Positions 31,601-42,024 of a stretch of DNA of 64,000 bases are shown in pieces (position 1 is the first letter of the stretch; each line of letters starts with the position of its first letter). The stretch lies in assembly GCA_049999805.1 (NCBI GenBank), contig JBNGIO010005827.1:49726-113725 (forward strand), given 5' to 3'. This stretch comes from Folioceros fuciformis. Lineage: Eukaryota > Anthocerotophyta > Anthocerotopsida > Anthocerotales. The position numbers were made by a program, and so were the translations under genes. Below the pieces are notes generated by a model. That model did not search any database. It was not told where the DNA came from and saw only the letters and a list, made by a program, of their open reading frames with translations.

Positions 31601-32180
31601 TGCCTGCAAAAGTCACGGGGATATAGAAAGGGCAACTCGGTGTTTTGAAACCATTGTGAAACTGGACCCTCAGGGGGCTTCCGCATATGTGCTCATGGCA
31701 AATGTCTACGCAGATGCAGGTATGTGGGCAGATGTAGAAAGGATTGAAAAAAGGAGGACATTAGCAGGAGCTAGGAAGAAACCTGCAGTGGCAGGCATTG
31801 AGGTAGATGAACAGGTCCATACGTTTGTGGTGGGAGAACACAGAGAAGATCTCTCAATGAGGGTCGAGACCTTGAATGCACGGCTGAAGGAAGAAGGGGG
31901 CCATGTACCACACACCAAGCTGGTGTTGAAGCAACTTCCCGAGAATGAAAAGGAAGATGCGCTTTGCGGCCATGCTGAGAAGCTAGCGTTGGCGTATGGT
32001 CTCTTGAATACTCCAATCGGCACGCCTCTGCTGGTAACGAAGAATCTGCGAATGTGCAGTGACTGCCACACGTCCACTGAGATCATGTCTAGGGTTGAGA
32101 AGAGAGACATTGTTGTCAGGGATGGATACCGTGTGCATCGATTTGCAGCTGGTTGCTGCAGTTGCAGGCGTCGACCATGA
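28668..32180 (+). CDS. PPR1: PLS-class pentatricopeptide protein with DYW:KP domain, 1170 aa
   Basis: Predicted organelle RNA-editing factor. The N-terminal ~170 residues hold no PPR but contain the family block CWDNRRGKKTSRSPDFRRK. About seven P-L-S triplets follow (residues ~185-880; typical S motif LVDMYAKCGELEDARRVF, P motif VVTWTALIAGYA), then P2-L2-S2 and E1/E2. The terminal domain starts at ~1037 with KKPAVAGIEV, the KP box that replaces the PG box of ordinary DYW proteins. It has the deaminase motif HAEKLALAYG (H1102) and CSDCH. It ends CSCRRRP where DYW would stand; paralogues end GRP, so the G is changed here. DYW:KP proteins act in U-to-C editing in plastids or mitochondria. The start ATG aligns with starts of PPR3-5 (MxxVWxPD). 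Intronless. PPR2 follows on the same strand. Confidence 0.93.
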   Translation: MVAVWEPDSLWTQQSGVCTGVLRGAPAHCIAQDSAPDKRPSLHVQQCKERSTPTPAEICGGDGLSSDGRRQEQEFFLHPTVCWDNRRGKKTSRSPDFRRKGSGEVLWLNNSAQPAWLDESLCASDIQMDHGASTPNLSGCGKPDAERRAGAELAATAIAVSTLCQQGKLTEAVEALEFLVQTDGSISQYMLHTVLKQCIVEKDVVVGRRVHHLAIKLGYESTTYLGNHILRMYACAGRLREAMDVFTRVGKPDVFMWVSIISAHAKHGKPYEAVQLYHDFRASGVKSNSHIFVAALKACTCASDLESGRKVHSDLFLSGIPPNLFVGNCLVGLYAKCGVLEDARQVFESLAIKDSVTWTTLISGYANHGFGEKALVLHGEMKKGGMILDNPVTLSCLLKACASTRDLEKGRQLHSQIMAGGQLDSLLVATSLVDMYAKCGELRDAREVFDSVRKKDVVTWTALIAGYANNGLGHEALALYGQMEQEGLIMGNHITYSCLLKACASTGALQKGRELHSQIVEREQLHDVRVGTCLVDMYVKCSDLDEARRVFDGLAMKNVATWTALIAGYAQQGFCQEALVLYGQMEQEDLILADSVTFSCLLKACASAGALQEGRQLHSLIVERGQLNHAWVSTCLVDMYAKCGELEDARGVFNSLATKDVATWTALIAGYVQQGLCKEALVLYGQMEEEGLIVADSVTFACLLKACSSAGALQEGRRLHSQIVEKGELERDMQVGTCLVDMYGKCGEVEEARRVFDNLAAKDVATWTAMIAGYARKGVLTEALVLYREMEEESLILADSVTFACLLNACASAGALQEGRQLHSRIVGRVELERDILVGNCLVDMYAKCGKLEDARRVFDSLVRKDVVTWNALIAGYGSCDEGYNAVACFDEMVVAGIQPDEATFTCLLAACGHEGLVTEGRKHFDSMVEQHGITPTIQHYNCLVDLLARAGHLDDAENTLFSCERQDDVVGLMSLLHACKSHGDIERATRCFETIVKLDPQGASAYVLMANVYADAGMWADVERIEKRRTLAGARKKPAVAGIEVDEQVHTFVVGEHREDLSMRVETLNARLKEEGGHVPHTKLVLKQLPENEKEDALCGHAEKLALAYGLLNTPIGTPLLVTKNLRMCSDCHTSTEIMSRVEKRDIVVRDGYRVHRFAAGCCSCRRRP

Positions 32181-32511
32181 GGACGACGAGGAGCTGGCCA
32201 TTGTCTTCCAACATCGATTGTTTCTCCTCGTCGACGGTGGGTTAGTTTTGAGCTTCATAGGTCGTAGACAACACCACTCGCGGTACGGACGTGATTGCTT
32301 AAAGGAGGCTTTTATTCCTGGTTCTGTGCACGGACGCCTCCATCGACTTTGGCACGCCGGAAAATGTGAGTCTTTGCCATCGGGAAACCGTTCATGTGTA
32401 CTGGGATTGTAAACAGCGGGTTGTCGGGCATGCACAGTAACTAATCATCAGCTAGCACGGCTCAGGCGGTTGCTTTGCCTCCCCATTTCCGAAAGCGGAG
32501 CAGGGTGCAAT
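32181..32511. other. PPR1-PPR2 spacer
   Basis: Only about 330 bp separate the stop of PPR1 from the chosen start of PPR2. The 3' end of PPR1 and the promoter and leader of PPR2 must fit here, or the two are transcribed together. Confidence 0.6.
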
Positions 32512-35400
32512 ATGGGCACAGCATTGCGGCCAGATTTGGCAGGGTCGCGACCAATGGCTGGGTGTACGGGAATTGGAGGAGGAGATCCCGCTCTCCTCGC
32601 TTTTGGGAGACAGGCAACGCTTAAGGATGATGCCTTGAGCTGCAGTGGTGTCAGGAACCTGGCACTACCGAGGGAATCCATGGCTGAGGAAGTATCACCC
32701 GCCGACGGTCGTCGGCAAGAGCTGGAGCCCTTGTGTCGACAGTCTGTTCCGGACCCTATCATGTGGTGGGAGAACAGACGACGTAAGAAGAGCTCCCGTT
32801 CGCCTGACCTACGGCGTAGAGGGTCCGGCGAGGGCCTCTGGTTCGACAACTCTTTAAATCCCGCTTGGGTGGATGCGCAGCTCGGTGCTCGGGATACGCA
32901 TGTTGGTCTTGCTGCTTCTCTTTCCAAGTCTGAGCCTCAGAGGCCCGCTGGATCAAAAGTGAGCGTAACAGCTGTGACCGTGAGCACGTTGTGTCAGCAA
33001 GGGAAGCTGAGCGAGGCCGTTGTAGCCCTGGAAGAGCTGGTGGAGACAGACTTTCCTAATCCCCAGGCTTTTTTGTTTACTGTTCTGAAACTGTGTGCAG
33101 CAAAGAAGGATTTGGTTCTGGGACGACGAGTTCATGATCTCACTGTCAAACTTGGGTTTGAGACGAATACATACTTGGGAAACCACATTCTGCGCATGTA
33201 TGCCTGTGGAGGCAGGTTACACGAGGCCATGGATGTGTTCACCAAAGTGGGGAAGCGCGATGTTTTCATGTGGGGCTCCATGATGACTGCATACGCCAAA
33301 CATGGGAAGCCTAATGAGGCTATACAACTGTACCACGAGATGTGCAGCTCTGGGGTAAAGCCGGATGCTCACATCTTTGTAGCTGCCCTTCAAGCTTGTG
33401 CCCTTGCCATGGACATAGAATCTGGCACAAAAGTGCACTTTGATGTTTTGCAGAGTGGTATTCCTCCTAACTTGTTTGTTGGCAGCTGCCTGGTAGACAT
33501 GTATGCGAAATGTGGGGGACTGGAAGCTGCACGCCAGGTGTTTGACAGCTTGGCCACAAAGGATGTGGTGACCTGGACGGCCTTGATAGCTGGATATGCA
33601 AATCATGGGCCCGGTCAAGAGGCTCTTGTATTGTATGAACAAATGGAGCAAGAGGGCCTGATTTTGGATAACCCTGTGACTTTTGCTTGCCTTCTGAAGG
33701 CTTGTGCAAGCGCCAATGACCTACAAACTGGCAGACAGTTGCACTCACAGATTTTGGGAAGAGGAAAGCTACAAAGTGACATATTGGTCTCCAACTCCTT
33801 ATTGGACATGTATGCAAAATGTGGCGAACTAGAACTTGCACGCCGGGTATTTGACAGCTTGGACTCAAAGGATGTAGTGACATGGACAGCCCTTATAGCT
33901 GGATATACAAATCATGGGTTCGGTGAAGAGGCGCTTGTTCTGTATGGGCGTATGGAGCAAGAGGGCCTGATCTTGGGTAACCATGTTACTTTCGCTTGCC
34001 TTTTGAAGGCCTGTGCTAGCACACGTGCCTTGTGCAAGGGCAGGGAGCTGCACTCACAGATTGTGGGAAGACGTCTGTTAGAGAACGTGGTGGTGGCCAA
34101 CTGCCTGGTGGACATGTATATAAAATGCGGTGAGCTAGAAGATGCACGCAGGGTCTTTGACAGCTTGACCAGAAAGGATGTGGTGACATGGAATGCCCTG
34201 ATAGCTGGGTTTGCACAGCAAGGGCTCTGTCATGAGGCGCTTGCCCTATACGGCGAAATGGAGCGGGGCGGGCTTATTTTGGCCAATCATATTACTTTTA
34301 CGTGCCTTTTGAATGCCTGTGCAAGCGCTGGTGCCATGCACGAGGGCAGGCAGCTGCACTTGCAGATTGTGGAAAGAGGAGAGCTAGAACGTGATATATT
34401 GGTGGGGAACTGCCTAGTGGACATGTATGCCAAGTGTGGGGAACTGGAAGAAGCACGCAGGGTTTTCGACAGTTTATCTGCCAAGGATGTGGTGACATGG
34501 AATGCCCTGATAGATGGGTATGGTACTTCTGATCAAGGTCACAACGCCTTAGCCTGTTTTGAGGAGATGATAGTTGCTGGTGTAGAGCCTAATGATGCTA
34601 CTTTCACATGCCTTTTAGTAGCATGCGCTCACACAGGCCTGGTAAATGAGGGTCGGAAACTCTTCGGGTTCATGGTTGAACACCATGGGATCAAACCCAC
34701 TCTTCAGCATCACAACTGCATGATTGATCTTCTAGGGCGTGCAGGCCATTTAGATGAGGCAGAGAGCATTCTATTATCATGTGACAGCCGGAACAACGTT
34801 GTGGGGTTGACGTCTCTCCTGAATTCCTGCAAAAGTCATGGGGATATAGAGAGGGCAACTAGGAGTTTTGAATGTCTTGTTACACTGGACCCTCAGCGGG
34901 CATCCTCGTATGTGCTTTTGGCCAATGTCTATGCAGATGCAGGGAGGTGGACAGATGTAGACAGGATTGAAAGACAGAGATTGGCAGCAGGAGCTAGGAA
35001 GAAACCGGCTGTGGCGGGCATTGAGGTGAAGGGGCAGGTACATACATTTGTGGTGGGAGAACATAGAGATATCTCGCCCAAGGTAGACAGCATGAATGTA
35101 CATCTGAATGAGGAGGGGGGCCATGTACCCCATACAAAGTTGGTGTTGAAGCCATTGTCTGAGAAGGAAAAGGAAGATGCGCTTTGCGGGCATGCTGAGA
35201 AGCTAGCTCTAGCGTACGGTCTCCTAAATACTCCGAGTGGCACTCCTCTGCTGGTAACAAAGAACCTACGAATGTGCGGTGACTGCCACAGTTCGACTGC
35301 AATCATGTCAAAGGTTGAAAAGAGAGAGATTGTGGTGAGGGATGCGTACCGTGTGCATCGGTTTACAGCTGGTTCTTGCAGCTGTAATGGTCGGCCATGA
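32512..35400 (+). CDS. PPR2: PLS-class DYW:KP editing factor, 962 aa
   Basis: Same architecture as PPR1. The N-terminal block is MWWENRRRKKSSRSPDLRRR, followed by five P-L-S triplets, P2-L2-S2, E1/E2 and a DYW:KP domain: KKPAVAGIEVKGQVHTFVVG, then CGHAEKLALAYG (catalytic HAE at ~894) and CGDCHSS. The end is CSCNGRP, the GRP terminus of this class. It has two triplets fewer than PPR1, so a shorter RNA site is expected. An ATG 42 bp upstream (32470) is also in frame; 32512 was chosen because MGTALRPD...GCTG aligns with the start of the paralogues. Intronless and intact. It is predicted to be imported into plastid or mitochondrion; the transit peptide cannot be assigned by eye. Confidence 0.93.
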   Translation: MGTALRPDLAGSRPMAGCTGIGGGDPALLAFGRQATLKDDALSCSGVRNLALPRESMAEEVSPADGRRQELEPLCRQSVPDPIMWWENRRRKKSSRSPDLRRRGSGEGLWFDNSLNPAWVDAQLGARDTHVGLAASLSKSEPQRPAGSKVSVTAVTVSTLCQQGKLSEAVVALEELVETDFPNPQAFLFTVLKLCAAKKDLVLGRRVHDLTVKLGFETNTYLGNHILRMYACGGRLHEAMDVFTKVGKRDVFMWGSMMTAYAKHGKPNEAIQLYHEMCSSGVKPDAHIFVAALQACALAMDIESGTKVHFDVLQSGIPPNLFVGSCLVDMYAKCGGLEAARQVFDSLATKDVVTWTALIAGYANHGPGQEALVLYEQMEQEGLILDNPVTFACLLKACASANDLQTGRQLHSQILGRGKLQSDILVSNSLLDMYAKCGELELARRVFDSLDSKDVVTWTALIAGYTNHGFGEEALVLYGRMEQEGLILGNHVTFACLLKACASTRALCKGRELHSQIVGRRLLENVVVANCLVDMYIKCGELEDARRVFDSLTRKDVVTWNALIAGFAQQGLCHEALALYGEMERGGLILANHITFTCLLNACASAGAMHEGRQLHLQIVERGELERDILVGNCLVDMYAKCGELEEARRVFDSLSAKDVVTWNALIDGYGTSDQGHNALACFEEMIVAGVEPNDATFTCLLVACAHTGLVNEGRKLFGFMVEHHGIKPTLQHHNCMIDLLGRAGHLDEAESILLSCDSRNNVVGLTSLLNSCKSHGDIERATRSFECLVTLDPQRASSYVLLANVYADAGRWTDVDRIERQRLAAGARKKPAVAGIEVKGQVHTFVVGEHRDISPKVDSMNVHLNEEGGHVPHTKLVLKPLSEKEKEDALCGHAEKLALAYGLLNTPSGTPLLVTKNLRMCGDCHSSTAIMSKVEKREIVVRDAYRVHRFTAGSCSCNGRP

Positions 35401-35535
35401 ATGAACACGGAACGCATGCCAAGTCACAGGCGTCACGGGCGCGGTGTTTTGTAAGTCCGGGCCCTAGTATAGGGGACATCTACAGAGGCGCCCATGCCCA
35501 TTTTCTACGTAGTTGGAGCGGCGTAGACGAGTAGT

Positions 35536-35640
35536 AATAAGATCCATTATTGTACCAAAGTAGTATTGTTACGATTCATTATGGTTCCACGAAAGTAGTA
35601 CTACTATGATTCATTATGGTACCACCAAAGTAATATTGTG
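35536..35640. repeat. ~40-bp imperfect tandem repeat (three copies)
   Basis: The motif GATTCATTATGGTACCACCA / AAGTAGTA recurs at about 35542, 35573 and 35610 with variations. Confidence 0.65.
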
Positions 35641-35913
35641 AATAGTACGGTGACAGTTTTCGCAGGCCTAGCTCAGGGTTTTAGAGGGAAAATATTTTAC
35701 TTATTATCATTTCTAAAACACCTCGCTTGATATATCTCTAATGAATTACCTTGTAAGATTATAGAAAATTATTATTAAGATTTTAAAATATTATTATTGA
35801 GATTATAGAAAATTATTATTGATTGTAAGAAATTACCGTTGATTGTAAAAAAATATTGTTTGCTTAGACCATAGAAAGTGAATGTTTGCTTTTAAATAGG
35901 TTATGGTACAAGG

Positions 35914-36160
35914 TACGACTCTATGAAGTAGCCCAGGCAACATGGATACAAAGTGTACGACTCTATCAAGTAGCCTAGGCAACATAGATACAAAGTATAC
36001 GACTCTATGAAGTAGCCCAGGCAACATGGATACAAAGTGTACGACTCTANNNNNNNNNNCTCTATGAAGTAGCCCAGGCAACATGGATACAAAGTGTACG
36101 ACTCTATCAAGTAGCCTAGGCAACATAGATACAAAGTGTATGACTCTATGAAGTAGCCGG
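35914..36160. repeat. 42-bp minisatellite, at least six copies, interrupted by a 10-N gap
   Basis: The unit starts TACGACTCTATGAAGTAGCC and repeats at 35914, 35956, 35998, 36040, 36097 and 36139. Units alternate between two variants (ATGAAGTAGCCCAGG and ATCAAGTAGCCTAGG), giving an 84-bp higher-order pattern in part. Confidence 0.9.
36050..36059. other. Assembly gap (10 N)
   Basis: Ten N inside the 42-bp minisatellite; the true copy number is unknown. Confidence 1.
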
Positions 36161-37820
36161 CAAACATAGTAGACAACTTAAGCTTATACAATAGGCATGA
36201 AGGGTGGAGCTCAAAGGCCCCATGGGTTGTATGAAAGGGCAATACCCCATGGATTACAACCGGGATATGATACAAGACTATAGGCCTCTTCCATAGTTCT
36301 AGCTTGCACTAAAGATCGCTCCCTTTGCAATTGAAAGTTGACTTTGAAATCCTAGGCAACCAAAAGTTATTGTAATGTTATTCCCTTGCTTTCATACCAA
36401 TTATAGAGGTACCTTTTTCAAGGATACCAAGACTAGTAGTTTGAGACTGTCCTACTTACTTTCTAACACACAATACCTTAGTGCTAGGACAACTTATGGT
36501 ACTACTAAAGACTGATAGTGGGAGCTATAAAGAGTCTACACTAGCAATTATAAGGATAAAGCGGTTGGTTCATATGGTCCTGTAGAGATGCCAAAACTCA
36601 ACAAGCATAGTCTCCTAGGTGCGAACAATCGCTTCCTTAAGCTCTTCGGCCTTTACAACAAATTGGGGACAAGGTGAGGAGAATGATTGGAGTGGGTACA
36701 TCACGATGAAGACTAGAGTGAGCCCATCACCCTCCAAGGGCATCACTAGAGGAAAGGCACAATGGAGTAGCAATGTTACAAGCACATTATACATGCCAAT
36801 TTTTGTTTGATTTGTAGGACAACTAGCCTCTCATGACCTCTAAGACTTTTGATGTTGGGCTACATAGCCCAATATCCAATTGCAATGGGTTTACGATTGC
36901 AAGTGGGCCTACTTCAATTCTGAAGGAACGCTCTAGGAGCTACATGGTGAAGGAGAGGAGAGGAGGAGGCAAGGAGGAGAGGAGAAAGAGAGGTCACACT
37001 CTCACAATAGAGTCTATCATACAAGGGAGCTCAAGGGGGTATTTATACCCTCTAGAAGAGCTCCCTAGGAAGCTTCACAAGAAGCCCACAGGAAGCTGCA
37101 CAAGAAGTTTCCTAGAGATTAGCTTAAGCTAATCTAAACCAATGATACTTAACTAGACACTAATTTTAGACTAAACACATTAGTCTAGGCACATTGGGCT
37201 TTAATAACCCTACAAATTCCACATTGGTGGAGTACTGCTACTAATAGTTGCAGCTATCATCACTCAAGCTTGAACAACTACCTATGCATAGTGTTCAAAT
37301 TGATCTTTGTAACTTGACGGTCTAGGATATTAAACAAGTTCATGGGAGATCGAAGATAGAGTAGGAGGGGATTGTTCCGCAAGACAAAACCAATGAGGGG
37401 AAGCGCACAACCAACCTGACCGATTACTTACTATAGGAAGCTTCCGCTCTAATGGAGGGTAGCAATTCAACACGAAAACGCTCAATGGCTGGCGAATCAA
37501 GTTGGTTATTGAGCTGAGCTAGAGGTGGTTCATGATGAGGATTACCCTTGGCCTCATTTGCTGCTAGCGCACCTCCTACTTTACAAGCATCTTCCTAAAT
37601 TACATTTGACGTTTGCAACAAGGGACTTGAGGACAATAATGATGTACTAGGTCTATGTTCACAAACTGGACAAGCTACTAAACTTGAATACCATGGGCAG
37701 TGAACATACATACACACAATAGTTTACCTCAACACCTACCTGGTGCAATAAATATAGTCAACCCATGCCATTGGGCTCCTCACCAAGGATGAGAAGCAAC
37801 CAAACCAAGCTAGGCAATCC

Positions 37821-38048
37821 ATGCTTGCTGAGAGAGGATCTAATCCCAAAGGATTTGCCACCTTTCAACAAATTATCTTCACGATCTTCAAAGACTTCTT
37901 GTTGAAATTCATGGAGGTGTTCCTTAACGATTTCTCTGTGTTGAGGATAATGAAGGCACACTTAAAGCACTTGCACAAGTGTCTCCAAAAGTGTCGGGAA
38001 ACCAACCTTAAACTCCACTTTAGGAAATACTTCTTCACAATACTATAA
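37821..38048 (+). pseudogene. Gypsy reverse-transcriptase fragment
   Basis: The frame reads FATFQQIIFTIFKDFLLKFM, EVFLNDFSV and CRETNLKLHFRKYFF. This is the Gypsy RT stretch from the ATFQR..., through the active site (V-F-L-D-D-F-S-V, here N for the first D), to the CREtNLKLnp.KC block. It covers only about 70 residues and ends at a stop; no LTR or neighbouring pol parts were found. The spelling differs from the nested Gypsy at 20-24 kb, so it is another family. Confidence 0.75.
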
Positions 38049-38739
38049 ATTGGGTTGATTTATGATTATTTTTATATAGTTGTGATAAATTTGTGCAATT
38101 TATGATGGTGGGTTCATTGCTGAGAATTGTAATACACATGTGTAATATTATGCGAGGGTTTGAGAAGGCCAACGGCTATTGCCATGCGAATTTACATACT
38201 TTTGTTTTACTAGGAAAGTGCACATTGATATAAGGTGTGCTTCAAACATGTTTGATAATTTAGCTTTTCTCAAGTGCACTACAGTACCAAGGCGCGCACA
38301 AGTGTGCGCTCGCCTACCTAAATGTATGCATTCTATCTAGCAAAAGGCCTTATCCTTCGAATCGCGGAGATTCTGGACTCTCAGTCATAAGAACAATAAT
38401 GTCATCCCTTGTCTCTGGTTCGCTTGCCATTGCGTTCAGCTCTTCCACTTTGTCTCCCGGGTCTTCGGGTTCGTCTACTAGTGAAGCTGCATTGGAGAAT
38501 GTTTCTAAACTACACTTGTTGTAAAAAGCGTCTAAACATGCAAGGACGCAAAACAAGCTTAAAGTCCTCACTATTTATTCAAGGTTTAAATCATCAAAAG
38601 AAAGATGAGGACTAGCCAAGATGAACTTATATTCTCACTAAAAAACTATGTAAAAGGGTTAAAAATGTTCAAAATAGACTTTTTATATAAAATAAAATCT
38701 AAAACAAATAGTAAAAATAAGGGGGAAAAACTATAAAAC
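38049..38739. other. AT-rich non-coding DNA
   Basis: No gene recognised. Confidence 0.4.
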
Positions 38740-38754
38740 CTTGAAACCATGGCG

Positions 38755-39165
38755 TGCACAAGTGCACTTGGTCATTGCACACAAAAGTGCGCACAAGCTC
38801 GATCATCACGTGCATAAGTGTGCACCGACTCAATCATCGCGGAGACAAGTGCATGCCAACACAGTCATAGCGCACACTTGTGCGCACCATGTATGTCATC
38901 GGACACAAAAAGTGCGTGTCAGCTCGGTCATTGCACACAAAAGTGCGCACAAGCTCGATCATGACGTGCATAAGTGTGCACCGACTCAGTCATCGCGGAG
39001 ACAACTGCATGCCAACACGGTCATAGCGCACACTTGTGCACTCCAACCAGGTCATGGCAAGTAAAAGTACATAATAGTTGGGTCATGGTGCACACTTGTG
39101 CACGCCAACCAAGTCATGGTAAGTAAAAGTACATAACGGCTAGGTCATGGTGCACACTTGTGAGC
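38755..39165. repeat. Compound minisatellite (156-bp and 63-bp units)
   Basis: The block beginning GGTCATTGCACACAAAAGTG at about 38770 recurs at about 38926 (156-bp offset) with over 90 percent identity. It is followed by a 63-bp duplication of GTCATGGTAAGTAAAAGTAC (39052 and 39115). Short elements CACACTTGTGC and GTGCGCACAAG recur throughout and can pair with each other. Confidence 0.85.
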
Positions 39166-39604
39166 ACGGGCACACTCAGAGTAAGAACTTGTGAGTGGGG
39201 TTTGCTTCTAGCGCAAACTTTTGCGTAACAATTGGTTCTTAGCATGGACTTGCAAATGCCACTTAGCTTCCAACCCGCACTTCTAGATACCAATAGATTG
39301 ATTTCAACATGGGGAGAGTAAAAAAATAATGAAACTCTAGGATTTGAATCCTTAGCCCCTTGATCAGCCGTTTCTCGAGGCATTGAAGGTCGCTACCAAT
39401 GATTGGTTGTAGGTCCACGAATGATTGGTGGACCTATAGAAGGTGAAGGAGTCTCACCTACAAATGGTGAAGGTGGACCCCTTAAGATGGACAACACCCT
39501 TGCAGAAGGAGAGAAAGTACTTGAGGTTGCAGGTTCGATAGATAGGGGTAACTCCCGTGCATCGAAACCCAGTGCAGTCAGAAAACTCTTGAGTAAGCAG
39601 AACA

Positions 39605-40437
39605 ATGCTGATGGGAATTGACCGCTTGGGGAAGTACAAACGAGGGACTCACCTACGTATTCTCTCCTGGAATGTGAGAGGGTTAGGCGATTGGTCGAAA
39701 TCAGCGTCTAAATGCCGAAGGCTGCAGCACTTTCTACAAGGAGAGTTCGATTGGGATGTGGTATGTATTCAGGAACACAAATTGTCGGCCGAGCACATTC
39801 AGCGAATCAAGAAGATATTTCTAACAGGTCGAACAGTGTGGGGATGAGCAAGATCTGCAGACGAAAGAGACAATAACAACTACGGAGAAGGTGAGTCGGC
39901 CACGAGAGGAGGCGTCTCCATTACAATCCACCCAGAGCAAACACAAAATGTGTTGGAGACAGGACAGGATGAATCCGGGAGATTTGTTTGGGTGGTGTTG
40001 CAGATCCTCAAGGCCCCATGGGCATCTGCAATGTCTATGCTCCTAATGAGGCTTCGGAGAGGAGTATACTGTGGGGGAGGCTTGGTGAACATCTAAATGA
40101 TCATATACCATGGCTGTTGGCGGGGGACTTCAATTTTGTCAAAAGGCGAGAGAACATACAAGGGTCGAGCGAGGTGGATATTCGGAGGGTACCTCTATCG
40201 TGGCAAGAACTAAGGGACACCAGTCTGAATGTGCAAGACCCTTGGCTGGCTCTGCCAGCGCATTGTCAGCAAGCCTCTCTCAAGCTCAGTTGGTCCAATC
40301 AGCAGCTAGCAGCTTATGGGGCTCGAAGACTGGATAGGTTCTATGTCCCCGTTGGGTGGCTACCATTTGTGCAAGATTATTGTATTTTGGCTGGTATAGT
40401 GCTTTCAGACCACCATCCTATCAACTTGACCCTGTAG
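39605..40437 (+). pseudogene. LINE ORF2, endonuclease domain
   Basis: APE-like endonuclease motifs in order: LRILSWNVRGLG, VVCIQEHKLS, GGVSITI, ICNVYAPNE, WLLAGDFNFV and VLSDHHPINLTL. Active-site N, E, D/N and SDH are present. A TGA at about 39847 and a frame change near 39990 break the frame. It makes the first nick at the target in living copies. Confidence 0.88.
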
Positions 40438-40485
40438 CTATCCCCCGAAGACCTTCGGCACAAAAGGGACAAGAGAGTTTTTCGG

Positions 40486-41927
40486 ATGAGTACGTCTGTT
40501 CTAGCGGAAGAAGGGGTGTCTGAGCGCGTCAAGGAGCTATGGCAAGGAATAGAGCAAGGAAAAGAGTCGGCTGTGCAACGGCTCATGAACGCGAACAACG
40601 AAGCCACCACCTTCTTGAGGAAGCTGGGCGCGAAGCGCAAAAGAGACAAAGCTCGGATTGAAGACTTTTTGCGGGAGGATTTGGGGTACATCCGAAGAAT
40701 GGGGGAAGAGCGTGCGCTGACTGGGGAAGAGGAAAGCCGACTCCGGGAAATTCAATGCGACCTGGCAAAGCTTGAAGAGGACAAAGCTAGGGGATGGTAC
40801 AAACGTGCTAAGCTGAAATGGGTGCAAGAAGGAGACTGCCCCTCTAAGTTTTTCTTCGACAAGGTGGCAGCGAATCGACATAAGTCAAGAATACCTGCTC
40901 TTCCCGACGCACAGGGTAACAGGCAAGACTCCCTCAATGGTTTGAAAAAACTGATCACATGCTTCTACGTAGGAATTTTTGCAAGTCTTGGAAAACTGGC
41001 AGGCTGGGAGGATCTTTGGAGCTCAGCATATGGGCAGTTACCTGCTAAAGTGTCAGAGGAGCAACGAAGTGTTCTTGACCAACCTATTACTGCTGCGGAG
41101 GTGGCTTAAGCGCTGAAGGAGATGCCGATGAACAAATCTCCAAGGCATGACGGAATCCCCCCTGAATTTTTGGCTTGGGGATGGGAGTTTATGAGTCCAC
41201 TCTTTATGGAGGCAGTCAACACGATCTGGGAGGAAGGTAGTATGGGCCCGTGGTTTAACCTGGGCCTCATCTCCCTTCTACCTAAACAGGATGCTAGCCT
41301 CTCAATTGCTAATTGGCGTCCCATCACTTTGCTTACAACCACTTATAAAGTGATTGCCAAGGTCTTAGAAAATAGGCTCAAGCCATTTCTGGACAAGTGG
41401 TTGGAGGTGGAGCACCGGGGCTTCGTCCAGAACAGGTGTATTCTTGACAACTTGTTGCTGATGCGTGAGGCTAAGTACAATGCTCTAGTCCAGCAGTGTT
41501 CATTTCCTTACATTTCTATAAGGCTTATGACTCTGTTGAATGACACTTCCTATGGAGGTGTATGCGAAGCTTTGGGTTTGGCAACAACTTCTGCAGGTGG
41601 ATTGTAATTTTGTGTGAGGATGCAGGCGCTATGGTCTCTGTCAACGGCTCCTTTACCGAAAGGTTTGGTATTACGCGTTCGGTGCGGCAAGGATGCCCAT
41701 TGGCCCCATTCTTATTCATCATTGTCATTGAGTTTCTCTTGCGAGCAGTCAAGCAGGATTCAAGGATTGAAGGCATTCAGAATACCGATGGCTCGCAGTT
41801 GTGTATCTCATCTTTTGCTGACAACACCATGCTCTTCTCATCGGCAGATATGAACTCCTTAACAGCCCTACTCTCTCAGGTACAGATTTTTGGGCAGCTA
41901 ATCAGGATGCAATGTGAATTGGAGTAA
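40486..41927 (+). pseudogene. LINE ORF2, reverse transcriptase
   Basis: A long helical linker (40486-41109) leads to NKSPRHDGIPPEFLAWGW, GLISLLPKQDA, NWRPITLLTTTYKVIAKVL and QNRCILDNLLL. Next is the FYKAYDSVE block, with TGA in place of the usual Trp at about 41541. Then come SVRQGCPLAPFLF and the active site, which reads FADN instead of FADD. A TAA stop lies at 41107. Both catalytic damage and stops show the copy is dead. Confidence 0.88.
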
Positions 41928-42024
41928 GACCAGGATGATGTGCATTAACCTATAGGGGGAACCGACCGCATGTATCAGGCACATAGAGCGGGTCAAACTC
42001 GGCTCATCACACAAATACCTGGGC

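Larger units (their letters stand above)
35401..37820. other. Repeat-rich intergenic region after PPR2
   Basis: It contains the two minisatellites listed separately. 36.8-37.3 kb looks like decayed LTR-retrotransposon sequence, but no LTR pair was identified. No gene seen. Confidence 0.4.

Noticed and set aside
36833-37132. Plus-strand 99-codon open frame
   Set aside because: Purine-rich low-complexity part (ERRGGGKEERRKRG) and no family resemblance; likely decayed LTR sequence.
39330-39400. tRNA-like stretch with GGATTTGAATCC
   Set aside because: Only the T-loop-like part fits; acceptor and D arms do not pair.
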